Source of the DNA: Bacillota bacterium | GTDB lineage: Bacteria; Bacillota; Clostridia; Lachnospirales; Lachnospiraceae | Direction of reading: 5' to 3' | DNA length: 64,000 bases | Assembly: GCA_023392535.1 (NCBI GenBank) | Contig: JAEVYY010000006.1 | Coordinates: 1 to 64,000, forward strand | Shown here: positions 43,715 to 52,325 of the stretch, piece by piece | Position numbering within the stretch: the stretch's first letter is position 1 | Layout of the letters: every line of letters begins with the position of its first letter | The notes under the pieces: model-generated | The model's database searches: none | Told to the model about the DNA's origin: nothing | The model's input: only the letters and a program-made list of their open reading frames with translations | Translations under genes and position numbers: made by a program

Positions 43715-44758
43715 TTAAAAACATCTTTTCATGCCATTTTCTTTTTTGGGGCAAGCTGCTTCTGTCTTCCCGCCATTACATTGATAACATACCTCATTTG
43801 TCAATGCATCCCCGTTAAAAAATTCATCCAGGTTAAGCAGTGTTGTATCAGCAATATTCAAAAGAGCCTCCTGTGTTAAAAATGCCTGATGTGAAGTTAA
43901 AATCACATTAGGTCTTGATACCAGAAGAGCCAAAACATCATCTTTAATCAGCGTGCCCGAAAAATCTTCGAAAAATAAATCAGCTTCCTCTTCATATACA
44001 TCAAGTCCAGCTCCCTTTACCGTTTCATCATTGAGGGCATTTAGCAGCTCCTTACTATCAATCAGAGCACCTCGAGAAGTATTGACAAGGAATACGCCTT
44101 TTTTCATTTTGCCAAAGGCTTCCTTATTAAGAATATGATAGGTCTGCTCTGTTAATGGACAATGCAAAGAAATGATGTCGCTTTTTTTAAACAATGTATC
44201 CAAATCAACATACTCGATTCCCTTATCTTTTACTGGAAATACATCATATGCAATCACATCCATCCCATATCCCCGGCAGATATCTATAAATACTTGTCCA
44301 ATCTTTCCAGTTCCAATGACCCCCACCGTTTTACCATGCAGATCCATGCCTGTTAAGCCAGCCAGGCTGAAATTAAAATCTCTTGTACGGTTATAGGCTT
44401 TATGCAATTTACGGTTCAATGTCTGCAATAATGCAATTGCATGCTCTGCCACTGCGTAGGGTGAATAAGCGGGAACTCTTACTACATTAATTTTGCCATA
44501 AGCAGCCTTAAAATTAACATTACTATATCCTGCACATCGCATTGCAAGTATTTTTACCCCTGCCTCGTATAATATCTCAATTACTGCCTGATCGATCGTG
44601 TCGTTTACAAAAGCACATGCTGCATCACATCCTCTGGCTAACTGTGCTGTCTTTGCAGTCAGTTTATTCTCAAAATATTCGATCTCGTATCCAGTATTTA
44701 ATTGATCAAAGTATTCTTTGTCATAAGGTTTTGTATCAAAAAAAGCTATTTTTCTCAT
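43715..44758 (-). CDS. ldhA: D-lactate dehydrogenase
   Basis: 347-aa D-2-hydroxyacid dehydrogenase reducing pyruvate to D-lactate with NADH in fermentation. The substrate domain has CAGYSNVNFKAA, the Rossmann motif is GVIGTGKIGQ (about 150), and the catalytic Arg, Glu and His lie in NTSRGALID, GLDVYEEEADLFF and LTSHQAFLT. The VYEEEADLFFED segment is characteristic of fermentative D-LDH. About 25 extra C-terminal residues carry four cysteines (CYQC ... C ... C). AGGTAGG precedes the ATG. It is in the same direction as and 33 bp before the AraC gene, so they may be co-transcribed. Confidence 0.9.
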   Translation of the reverse strand: MRKIAFFDTKPYDKEYFDQLNTGYEIEYFENKLTAKTAQLARGCDAACAFVNDTIDQAVIEILYEAGVKILAMRCAGYSNVNFKAAYGKINVVRVPAYSPYAVAEHAIALLQTLNRKLHKAYNRTRDFNFSLAGLTGMDLHGKTVGVIGTGKIGQVFIDICRGYGMDVIAYDVFPVKDKGIEYVDLDTLFKKSDIISLHCPLTEQTYHILNKEAFGKMKKGVFLVNTSRGALIDSKELLNALNDETVKGAGLDVYEEEADLFFEDFSGTLIKDDVLALLVSRPNVILTSHQAFLTQEALLNIADTTLLNLDEFFNGDALTNEVCYQCNGGKTEAACPKKENGMKRCF

Positions 44759-44850
44759 ATCTTGCGCCTACCTTTCCATCAATCTGTATTTTTATGATTA
44801 TAACACGATTCCCTACGTTGCTCAACCAGAAGGGCTTTGTAAGGATATAA

Positions 44851-44919
44851 AAAATAACAGCAAATAGAGTATCCTAGCAAAGACATGCCGCCCATTGGAT
44901 CACCATTTACTGTTATTTT
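44851..44919. terminator. Long-loop inverted repeat after the antiporter
   Basis: AAAATAACAG plus AAAT pairs with ATTT plus CTGTTATTTT across a loop of about 39 nt, 22 bp downstream of the antiporter stop. The loop is long for a standard terminator, so its role is uncertain. Confidence 0.35.
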
Positions 44920-44940
44920 ATGCTTAACTCACTTTTTCAC

Positions 44941-46209
44941 TTATGATTTGGGAGAACCTTCTCTGTATCCTTCCATCTGTTCAAAATTATCAGCCAATTT
45001 ATGTTCCTCTGTAATCTCTGCTGGTGCCGGTCCTAACTTAAATACCGGTTTTAGCAGGATTGGCGTGATAATCGTTGTAATTACAACGACCAGTACAACT
45101 GGGCCCAAACAACTGGAACTAAGCAAGCCAAGACTTTCTCCTTTACTTGCAACGATCAGCGCCACTTCTCCTCTCGAAATCATTCCAACTCCAATTCTGA
45201 TAGCCTGATAATTCTTATAACGACATAGCTTCGCACCAATTCCACAACCAATTATTTTACTAAGTACTGCCACAAGTACCAATACTACGGCGAATGCAAT
45301 TACTGTTCCATTCATATTCGGCAAATCAACTTCCAGTCCGATACTTGCGAAAAAAATAGGACTTAAGTACAAATAAGACAAGACATCAAATTTCGATGCA
45401 AGGAACTTTGTTTTCTGTGTCATGGAAATAATAAGTCCTGCGATAAATGCACCTGTAATATCTGCTACGCCAAAATATTTTTCAGCTACATAAGACATAA
45501 TCAGGCAAAATGCAAACGCTACAATAGCATGTCTGTGCATCCCTTTTCCTGATCTTTCATACCATGCATTGTAAAATTTGAAGAAAAAGTACCCTGCCAC
45601 TGCCGCAAATACAAAAAAAGCAACGATTTTTAACAGAACGACCGCTATGTTAACGGAACTATCAGCCATACTCGTTATAATTGTTAACGCAACAATGCCT
45701 ATAATATCATCAATGATCGCTGCTCCCAGAATCGCACTACCAGAACGAGTCTTTAACTTTCCAAGTTCCTTTAATGTTTCAACAGAAATACTAACAGAAG
45801 TTGCTGTCAATATGACACCAATAAAGATACTCTGCAAGGTTGCCGTGCTCATCGCATCGGATTCTATTCTTCCAGGCTGTATAAAATAGATACCTACGAA
45901 ATAACCGCCGATCAGAGGTATGATTACCCCTAATAATGCTATAATGAAAGATGCCTTTCCACTTCGTTTCAACTCCTGTACATCTGTTTCCAAACCTGCA
46001 CAGAACATTAGAATAATAACACCGACTTCAGCGCTTTCCTTAATAAAATCCGTCTGTGTAATTAAATTAAGACAAGCAGGACCCAACAGTAATCCTGCCA
46101 ATAACGCCCCCACCACTTGCGGCATATAGAACCTTTTCGTCAAAAGACCAAGTAATTTGGTACTTAATAAAATCAATGCCAGATCAAGTAAAAATTTGTA
46201 TGCGTCCAT
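44941..46209 (-). CDS. Cation/proton antiporter (CPA2, KefB/NapA-like)
   Basis: 422-aa membrane protein with 11-13 predicted helices over its whole length and the Na+/H+ exchanger pattern: LLAGLLLGP near the N-terminus, SATLGAAIIDDIIGIVAL-like core with the paired acidic residues (IIDDIIG, about 165), and GVGMISRGEVALIV (about 345). It exchanges K+ or Na+ for protons across the membrane. There is no C-terminal TrkA domain; a short soluble tail remains. It is divergent from a KdpD-like kinase gene, consistent with control of ion balance. AAGGAGGAG is present. Confidence 0.88.
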   Translation of the reverse strand: MDAYKFLLDLALILLSTKLLGLLTKRFYMPQVVGALLAGLLLGPACLNLITQTDFIKESAEVGVIILMFCAGLETDVQELKRSGKASFIIALLGVIIPLIGGYFVGIYFIQPGRIESDAMSTATLQSIFIGVILTATSVSISVETLKELGKLKTRSGSAILGAAIIDDIIGIVALTIITSMADSSVNIAVVLLKIVAFFVFAAVAGYFFFKFYNAWYERSGKGMHRHAIVAFAFCLIMSYVAEKYFGVADITGAFIAGLIISMTQKTKFLASKFDVLSYLYLSPIFFASIGLEVDLPNMNGTVIAFAVVLVLVAVLSKIIGCGIGAKLCRYKNYQAIRIGVGMISRGEVALIVASKGESLGLLSSSCLGPVVLVVVITTIITPILLKPVFKLGPAPAEITEEHKLADNFEQMEGYREGSPKS

Positions 46210-46389
46210 TTCTATCTCCTCCTTAACTTCATAACCTTAAACAGAGTAGTCTGTTTTTATGAAAAATTCAACATTAGAAATTAATTCTTAGCGATTTCTT
46301 TACTCTTTTTTTTAGTTATCCTTGCTATTTTAATTTATTCCAGTAGAATAGTAATTGTGTCAATACCATTACTATAAGGAGTCACACAA

Positions 46390-47487
46390 ATGATAAAAAA
46401 TTTTATGAGCTTTAAGCATTTCAGTACTATTTTTACATTGATACTAATGATTATTTCCACGGCAATCGCATTTATACTCTTTTATTTCTTGAAGAGCAGT
46501 TCTATTAATGTTGCATTGATTTATATTCTGGCCTTAACTCTTACAGCGAGATATACAAGAGGATACTGGTATGGCATTTTTTTTTCAATTTTTAGTGTAA
46601 TTTGTGTTAACTTTTTGTTTACACACCCTTTTTTTACGCTTAACTTTACACTATCCGGATATCCCATTACTTTTCTTATCATGCTTACCATCACTTTAAT
46701 GACCAGTGCAACTACCAGCCACTTTAAGATAGAGAATGAGTCCACAGCTGTAAAGGATGAAATCTTAAGCAAGGCAGAAAAGGAGAAAATGCGTGCAAAT
46801 CTGTTACGTGCCATTTCACACGATCTGCGGACTCCACTTACCAGCATCATCGGAGAATCCAATGCCTATTTTGAAACCGTTGGTAAAAATTGTATCGATG
46901 AAAAAGACCGCCTGGTACATCAAATCAATGATGACGCGAACTGGTTGTTAAATATGGTGGAAAACCTGTTATCCGTTACACGAATTAAAGAGACCGGCAA
47001 TGCAAAGGTAAATAAATCAAATGAGATTGTAGAAGAAATTGTATCCGAATCCATACTGCGCTTTAAAAAGCGCCAGCCCAATGCTATCGTGAAAGCCACC
47101 ATACCTGAAAATTATATCATTCTTCCAATGGACCCTTTGCTAATTGAACAGGTTATTATAAATTTATTGGAAAATGCTTTTGTTCACTCTGCAAGTAAAC
47201 GTGAAATCAACCTTATTATCACGGAAGACAGTCCGAATAGCGTATCCTTTCATATCAGAGACTATGGAATAGGAATTGATCCTGAAATGATAGACACTAT
47301 TTTTGATGGAATCAGCGCCCGCAATTTTGGTATGCCTGATGCACACCGCGGTATGGGGATCGGACTTTCTATCTGTAAGACCATCATTGAAGCACACGAT
47401 GGAACAATCAAAGCCTGCAACCATATTGATGGTGCTGAATTTATTTTTACATTGCCTAGGGAGAACGAACATGGGAACAAAATTTAA
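46390..47487 (+). CDS. KdpD-like sensor histidine kinase, short form
   Basis: 365-aa kinase with DUF4118 membrane domain (helices about 12-32, 38-55, 62-80, 92-112; the motif TRGYWYGI ... NFLFTHPFF is that of KdpD), HisKA with His in RAISHDLRTPLTS and HATPase_c with GMGIGLSICKTIIEAH. The N-terminal KdpD/UspA sensory part is absent. It overlaps its response regulator by 17 bp. By analogy it responds to K+ limitation or ionic stress, and the divergent antiporter gene is a plausible target. No kdpFABC operon is visible. Confidence 0.88.
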   Translation: MIKNFMSFKHFSTIFTLILMIISTAIAFILFYFLKSSSINVALIYILALTLTARYTRGYWYGIFFSIFSVICVNFLFTHPFFTLNFTLSGYPITFLIMLTITLMTSATTSHFKIENESTAVKDEILSKAEKEKMRANLLRAISHDLRTPLTSIIGESNAYFETVGKNCIDEKDRLVHQINDDANWLLNMVENLLSVTRIKETGNAKVNKSNEIVEEIVSESILRFKKRQPNAIVKATIPENYIILPMDPLLIEQVIINLLENAFVHSASKREINLIITEDSPNSVSFHIRDYGIGIDPEMIDTIFDGISARNFGMPDAHRGMGIGLSICKTIIEAHDGTIKACNHIDGAEFIFTLPRENEHGNKI

Positions 47488-48184
47488 AATTCTGGTAATA
47501 GAAGATGAAAAGAATATTTCCGACATGATAATCCATGCGCTACATGCACATGGCTATAAGACAATACAGGCTTTCACAGGCAGTGATGGAATCTCACTAA
47601 TCAATTCTCAGTGTCCTGACGTCATTTTATTAGACCTTGGTCTTCCGGACATCGATGGGCTTGATATCATCTCAGAAGTCAGAAGATGGTCCAGTGACCC
47701 TATCATAGTAGTGTCCGCCAGAACACATGAGCATGAGAAAGTAGACGCTTTGGATATGGGTGCTGATGATTATATTACGAAACCATTTGGTACGGAAGAA
47801 TTACTTGCCCGCATTCGTACTTCACTCAGACATAGTAATAAATTAAACAGCGATTGCCTCCTTTATTCACGCCCTTATGTCTCAGATGCATTATCAATTG
47901 ATTTTGAAAGACGAATGGTACTTTTTAATCAGCAGGAAATCCACCTTACCCCAGTGGAATATAAAATTGTATCATTTCTTGCTATCAATTCAGGGAAAGT
48001 AGTCACCCATACAGCGCTAATGACACATATATGGGGTCCTTATTCGGATACGGCAAATAATAAAATACTCCGTGTAAATATGGCAAATATCAGAAGAAAA
48101 ATAGAAAGCAATCCTGCCGAACCCAAATACATCTTTACCGAAGTAGGCGTTGGTTACCGATTACGGGAAGATGAACAAACCTAA
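47471..48184 (+). CDS. KdpE-like OmpR-family response regulator
   Basis: 237-aa regulator: receiver domain with the phosphorylated aspartate in ILLDLGLPDIDGL, switch Ser/Thr in VVSARTHEHEK, Lys in ITKPFG, and a C-terminal winged helix (LTPVEYKIVSFLAINSG to YRLREDEQ). The ATG at 47471 is used; it lies in the last codons of the kinase gene, with GGGAG upstream. A longer open frame to 47303 only overlaps the kinase. It works with the kinase encoded just upstream; targets are not visible but may include the divergent antiporter. Confidence 0.9.
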   Translation: MGTKFKILVIEDEKNISDMIIHALHAHGYKTIQAFTGSDGISLINSQCPDVILLDLGLPDIDGLDIISEVRRWSSDPIIVVSARTHEHEKVDALDMGADDYITKPFGTEELLARIRTSLRHSNKLNSDCLLYSRPYVSDALSIDFERRMVLFNQQEIHLTPVEYKIVSFLAINSGKVVTHTALMTHIWGPYSDTANNKILRVNMANIRRKIESNPAEPKYIFTEVGVGYRLREDEQT

Positions 48185-48190
48185 GATACA

Positions 48191-49849
48191 CTATATTTTT
48201 CCCCTGTGCAGTGTAAGAGAAGATAATAATAAAAAAATACTTCCCATAGCCAGTATTAGAATTGCAGATAGTATTATACCTGGAATAGCCATTTCCAGAT
48301 AAGCCGAAATAGCCAGAATACTTAAAAACGGTATTACTACAATTAATTTTAACAAAATTGCCAGCAAACCTTTAATGACATCATGTAAAGAAGATGGCAG
48401 CAACATTTCAATCAATACGGCACTTGAAGATAATAAAAAGTCAAAAGAAAGAATCCATATAAACAACAATGAACTTCTTAAAATACCGTTTTGCAAGACG
48501 ATACTTGCTACCAAATACCCTGGTATCAAGTCCAGGAAGCTCTCAACGCTTCCTGCCAGAACTGAAAATGAAATTTTAGAAATCGCAGTTTCCGGTACTA
48601 TATAAAGAAAATTATGTGTCGTTTCTAATTCGATTGGATTGCCTAAGCTCCTAAAAAATACATTTGCTAATAGGATTCCGACCAGTAAAGTAATTCCAGT
48701 TGTCTGCGCATATTTTAAGGTTACTACAGAGACCACCATGCAGATCGCAAAATAATACACCATTGTTATCGTAAAAAATCCGAATTTTGCAAATCTTCTA
48801 CGATTGTAGAGCTGTTTCATTAAGAACACATTTGCTCCCTTACCATGCCCAATACCTTCTCTTGTTAATTTATCAGAGTATTTTTTACGATACGAATTGC
48901 CTGATTTTGCGGTTTCCAATCGCTCTGACATTTCGGCTGCACCAGTTAATGCATCTTCATAAAAATCTGCTTTATAATTCCAAATAATCAGAATAAGTAA
49001 TAAGATACCTGCGACCGTCAACCCTGCATAGATTAGCAGCATCCTATTATCATCGTACATCGCACTAATCGCAAATCCTCTTATCCATCCGACCATTGGA
49101 ATATAATTGTTCCATTTGGATGCAAAAAGAGTTACTGCCACATCGAGAGGAGATTTTTCTGTAATCTTCATAATTACCACAAATATTGTCAAGATGATAC
49201 CACTAAAGAATAGTACCGTTGGTCTGATATACCGTTTATATTTTGTATTCGTTGATGTTATCGTATACGTGAAAATCGATAGTAATTTCACGAACATGAG
49301 CAAAAGCACAAAGGCAATTATAAAACAGATTCCTGCCTTTACTCCCAATCCCAGATTCAAAATCAGATTGGGGAGTTGAAAAAGCAAATAGACAGAGCCC
49401 AAAAGCGCCGTTCCCATCTTTAAGATTATTTTAAATAATAAAACAGATTGCGGTTTTTTAGGTGCTGCAAAAAGGAAATTTACATCCGCCATCGTGAAAA
49501 TCTGGGAACCACTTTTCTCTCCACCATATAGATTTAATAATGTTAGTATCAGTATTATTAAGGATATGCTCACTTCTGTGATCTGTCTGGGTAAAGAGTC
49601 TTCCTGATTTAAAAATACTTTACTCTCAATTTCGTAACTTCCAGTGCTGGGATTTCCCTCCTGAGTCTCCTCTTCAGACGAAATTTCTTGATCCGATCCC
49701 GGAATTAATACACTTGCCACTCCTCCAATAACAGCACCTATAATGCCAAATACAACGATAATAGCGAAGAAAATAATTACCCATGTCCGGAATAGCTTTT
49801 TCAAAGAATTCACAAAAGTATGAGATATATAATAAGCCAGAAGTCGCAT
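48191..49849 (-). CDS. ABC exporter permease (putative ABC exporter family)
   Basis: 552-aa integral membrane protein with about 12 helices; the first (VIIFFAIIVVFGIIGAVIGG, about 25-46) is followed by an acidic extracellular loop (EISSEEETQEG) and later helix groups at about 115-250 and 345-550. The overall pattern matches the pfam16962-type putative ABC exporter of Firmicutes. It begins exactly at the stop codon of its ATPase (TAATG overlap), so it is coupled to it. The substrate is unknown, possibly a peptide or antibiotic. It converges on the KdpE-like gene with a 6-bp gap. Confidence 0.78.
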   Translation of the reverse strand: MRLLAYYISHTFVNSLKKLFRTWVIIFFAIIVVFGIIGAVIGGVASVLIPGSDQEISSEEETQEGNPSTGSYEIESKVFLNQEDSLPRQITEVSISLIILILTLLNLYGGEKSGSQIFTMADVNFLFAAPKKPQSVLLFKIILKMGTALLGSVYLLFQLPNLILNLGLGVKAGICFIIAFVLLLMFVKLLSIFTYTITSTNTKYKRYIRPTVLFFSGIILTIFVVIMKITEKSPLDVAVTLFASKWNNYIPMVGWIRGFAISAMYDDNRMLLIYAGLTVAGILLLILIIWNYKADFYEDALTGAAEMSERLETAKSGNSYRKKYSDKLTREGIGHGKGANVFLMKQLYNRRRFAKFGFFTITMVYYFAICMVVSVVTLKYAQTTGITLLVGILLANVFFRSLGNPIELETTHNFLYIVPETAISKISFSVLAGSVESFLDLIPGYLVASIVLQNGILRSSLLFIWILSFDFLLSSSAVLIEMLLPSSLHDVIKGLLAILLKLIVVIPFLSILAISAYLEMAIPGIILSAILILAMGSIFLLLSSLTLHRGKI

Positions 49850-50598
49850 TACACCTCTCCCTCCTTGCTTTTTTCTAAAGATGGATCCATCTCATCTATA
49901 CTTTTTTTACCTTCTGTCAATTCAAAGAAGATATCTTCCAGTTTCTCACTGCCTTCCATTTCCTGCTTTCTCAGATCCTTTAAAATATTGCCCTCTTTCA
50001 TGATTAAGACCTGGTCCCAAATACTATCAATACTGTCAATGATATGAGTGCTGATCAACAGAGAAGCACCTTGTTCTTTTAACTCCAGAAACATGTTTTT
50101 AAGTTCTTTGATCGCATGGGGATCAAGCCCTATCATAGGCTCATCGAATAAAATGGTTCTCGGCCTCGGAAGAAGCCCACAACAGATACTTAATTTCTGC
50201 TGCATTCCTTTTGATAATTCATCCCCAAATTTTTTCTTTTTATCAGCTAGCTCCATGCGTGTAAGGAGCTCCTCTGCATAATTTTTATAATCCTGTAATT
50301 GGTAAGCACGCGCAATAAATTCGAGATGTTCAAAAACCGTTAGATTTGGGTATAAAGATGGCATTTCCGGAATATATCCAATTCTTCTTTTGGCTTCCAT
50401 CGATTTATTATAATACCCATCTATCGTAATCTGCCCACTATACTTTAAAAAACCTACCACTGATTTAATCGTTGTACTCTTACCTGCTCCATTCGGGCCT
50501 AGCAGAATCGTAATGCTCCCATCCGCTATATCAAAATTCACGTCATTATTTGCAATTACTTTACCATATTTTTTAGTCAAATTTTTTACCTGAAGCAT
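49849..50598 (-). CDS. ABC transporter ATP-binding protein
   Basis: 249-aa ATPase with Walker A LGPNGAGKSTTIKS (about 33-46), signature ELSKGMQQKLSICCGLL, Walker B ILFDEPMIGLDPHA and switch His in ISTHIID. The sequence is of the CcmA/DRA (drug or peptide exporter) type, and the SKGMQQK signature is typical of that group. It forms a two-gene operon with the permease, with a 1-base overlap. AAGGAG is present before the ATG. Confidence 0.92.
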   Translation of the reverse strand: MLQVKNLTKKYGKVIANNDVNFDIADGSITILLGPNGAGKSTTIKSVVGFLKYSGQITIDGYYNKSMEAKRRIGYIPEMPSLYPNLTVFEHLEFIARAYQLQDYKNYAEELLTRMELADKKKKFGDELSKGMQQKLSICCGLLPRPRTILFDEPMIGLDPHAIKELKNMFLELKEQGASLLISTHIIDSIDSIWDQVLIMKEGNILKDLRKQEMEGSEKLEDIFFELTEGKKSIDEMDPSLEKSKEGEV

Positions 50599-50701
50599 TT
50601 TACTCTCCTTAACTGTATTATTGTACTACACACATAATACAATAAAGCATGCCAGCCAGAATGTCAAGTTAGGATTCTATTCCAATATAGTTAAAAGAAA
50701 C

Positions 50702-51454
50702 TCACAATACCAGAAATGAGACGATAATTGCTATTGCTGTACTGAACAGTGTCCCCAGCAAATAATATTCTGCAAATTCTTTTTCTTTGGATATTCTATC
50801 ATACCTCGCAATCGATTTAGCCGTCAGTACCAACCCTATAGCAGAATATTGTCCAATCGAAATAAATATCAAAATGAGGATTCTCTCCAGACTCCCTATT
50901 GATTTTCCTGCACTGTACCTGATCTTTTTATTGTCTTCTTTATCTAACGGTCTATAAAGCATGAGCAGTTTAGATATGGTGATATTGGCGGGCTTATGTA
51001 TAATCAATAATACCGTGATCCAAGATACCAAGATATTTCCCGGTACTCCAATTATAGTGAAAAAATCTGCCATGTTATCCCACAAATTTAATTTACCAAC
51101 TTCCTTTACAAATAAATAGGAAATGACAATCAAGCAAATAACATGTAAGAATTGATCTATCAAAAAAAGATTCCGCTCTTTCACCATTGTAATTTTTTCT
51201 TTCGCACAAGAAACATACCTAAATTTCGTGACATCAATGATAAGATGTGTTATCGCAGCTATGGTACCATATCGAAAAATTGCCAGAGATATAACCGGAA
51301 GTAAGATCCCAATTGTTGTAAACCAATAGCATAGGCAATGTAAAATCACCCACTTCATGCTATCCTCTTTTTTTCTGGCAACTTTCTCCGTCTGAAAATA
51401 GAAATCACTGACAATGTGCGCTAAGAAAAGTAATAAGAAAAATTCTCTAAACAT
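50702..51454 (-). CDS. DUF3307 membrane protein
   Basis: 250-aa protein with several membrane helices. The N-terminal FLAHIVSDFYFQTEKVARKK is the hallmark of DUF3307, whose function is unknown. Helices are predicted around 30-60, 85-115, 130-155, 180-215 and 230-250. It overlaps the SatD gene by 8 bp and AAGGAGGG is present, so the two are co-translated. The SatD-DUF3307 pairing recurs in Firmicutes, as far as I know, and a joint role under acid or envelope stress is possible but unproven. Confidence 0.8.
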   Translation of the reverse strand: MFREFFLLLFLAHIVSDFYFQTEKVARKKEDSMKWVILHCLCYWFTTIGILLPVISLAIFRYGTIAAITHLIIDVTKFRYVSCAKEKITMVKERNLFLIDQFLHVICLIVISYLFVKEVGKLNLWDNMADFFTIIGVPGNILVSWITVLLIIHKPANITISKLLMLYRPLDKEDNKKIRYSAGKSIGSLERILILIFISIGQYSAIGLVLTAKSIARYDRISKEKEFAEYYLLGTLFSTAIAIIVSFLVL

Positions 51455-52133
51455 TTTCCCTCCTTATTTCTTCCAGCGCCTTTCCAATTGTATCTAATGC
51501 ATTTTTATAAGCATAATATTTTCCTTTTGCTAAACTTTTCTGAACAGCAGGCTGTTTGATATCAAGCCTTTCAGCGACCTTTAACTGACTGTCCTGATGC
51601 TCAAGCATATCAAAAATAATCTGCCTTTGTCTGTCGCTCCATGACTCTTTTAGCATTGTCATCAAAGACAAAATCGTATTTATCATTATAGTGGTTTCCT
51701 GATTGATACTATCAACTTCCAGACGTACATCTGCAGCGTTTATCTGCTTTCTTTTTTCGTTATCTTTCAGATATTCGATCGCTCTTCTCGCATTATAATA
51801 TCCAGGTCCATCTGCCCCAATAGACATTTCCTTTTTGATCTCTGTCGTTATCTCGCCTACTCCAACACCAAATCTAATCCTGACCGGATACATGATTCTC
51901 TCGATTTTGGATATGATATTCATAGCATTTGCTCCATTGCACATCAATCCTTGAAACTCATCCCCTAAAGTTATTAAAAATCTGGATGAGATATCTTTGG
52001 CATATTCTTCATTTATTTCTTCTAATACTAACTCTAACTTTTTTTGAACGTATCTTCTATTATCAAGCTTTCTTGAATCCTTGATATCGCCTATCATCGC
52101 AAGATACGGATTATTCGTAAAATGAAAATACAT
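51447..52133 (-). CDS. satD: SatD family protein
   Basis: 228-aa protein matching SatD: YLAMIGDIKDSRKLDNRR at the start, then ITLGDEFQGL (about 68-77) and a C-terminal helix-turn-helix region (LKVAERLDIKQPAVQKSLAKG, about 180-200). SatD was named in the streptococcal acid-tolerance sat locus; the molecular activity is not defined, but the helix-turn-helix suggests DNA binding. It is the first gene of a two-gene operon. A perfect palindrome overlaps its promoter, consistent with self-regulation. Confidence 0.82.
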   Translation of the reverse strand: MYFHFTNNPYLAMIGDIKDSRKLDNRRYVQKKLELVLEEINEEYAKDISSRFLITLGDEFQGLMCNGANAMNIISKIERIMYPVRIRFGVGVGEITTEIKKEMSIGADGPGYYNARRAIEYLKDNEKRKQINAADVRLEVDSINQETTIMINTILSLMTMLKESWSDRQRQIIFDMLEHQDSQLKVAERLDIKQPAVQKSLAKGKYYAYKNALDTIGKALEEIRRENV

Positions 52134-52160
52134 AGGATACCTCCCTTTCTTATGGATTTT

Positions 52161-52206
52161 ATTATATATTTAATATAAGGAATAATCAATTATTATTCCT
52201 TATATT
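52161..52206 (-). promoter_or_regulatory. Promoter of satD with a perfect palindromic operator
   Basis: On the minus strand TTGATT (52184-52189), a 17-bp spacer and TATAAT (52161-52166) form a sigma-A promoter. A perfect 15-bp inverted repeat (arm AATATAAGGAATAAT, 52172-52186, and its complement 52192-52206) with a 5-nt centre covers the -35 box and much of the spacer. A protein bound there would block transcription; SatD with its helix-turn-helix is the obvious candidate. Confidence 0.7.
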
Positions 52207-52276
52207 GGTTATAATTTAAGCGCCCATCCGCGACAAAGCAAAAGACATCTCCCATTCCATGGTATGCAAACAAAAT

Positions 52277-52304
52277 AGGGCGGATTCCTCTGGAATGCCA
52301 CCCT
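52277..52304 (-). terminator. Terminator of the H-NOX chemoreceptor gene
   Basis: On the minus strand AGGGTGG-C-ATTCC pairs with GGAAT-CCGCCCT around a 3-nt loop and is followed by ATTTTGTTT. It lies 21 bp after the chemoreceptor stop codon. Confidence 0.75.
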
Positions 52305-52325
52305 ACTCGTTTTACAACAATAACT

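Noticed and set aside
47303..47470. N-terminal extension of the KdpE-like regulator
   Set aside because: It overlaps the kinase gene out of frame; the receiver domain begins right after the ATG at 47471, where a GGGAG site is present.
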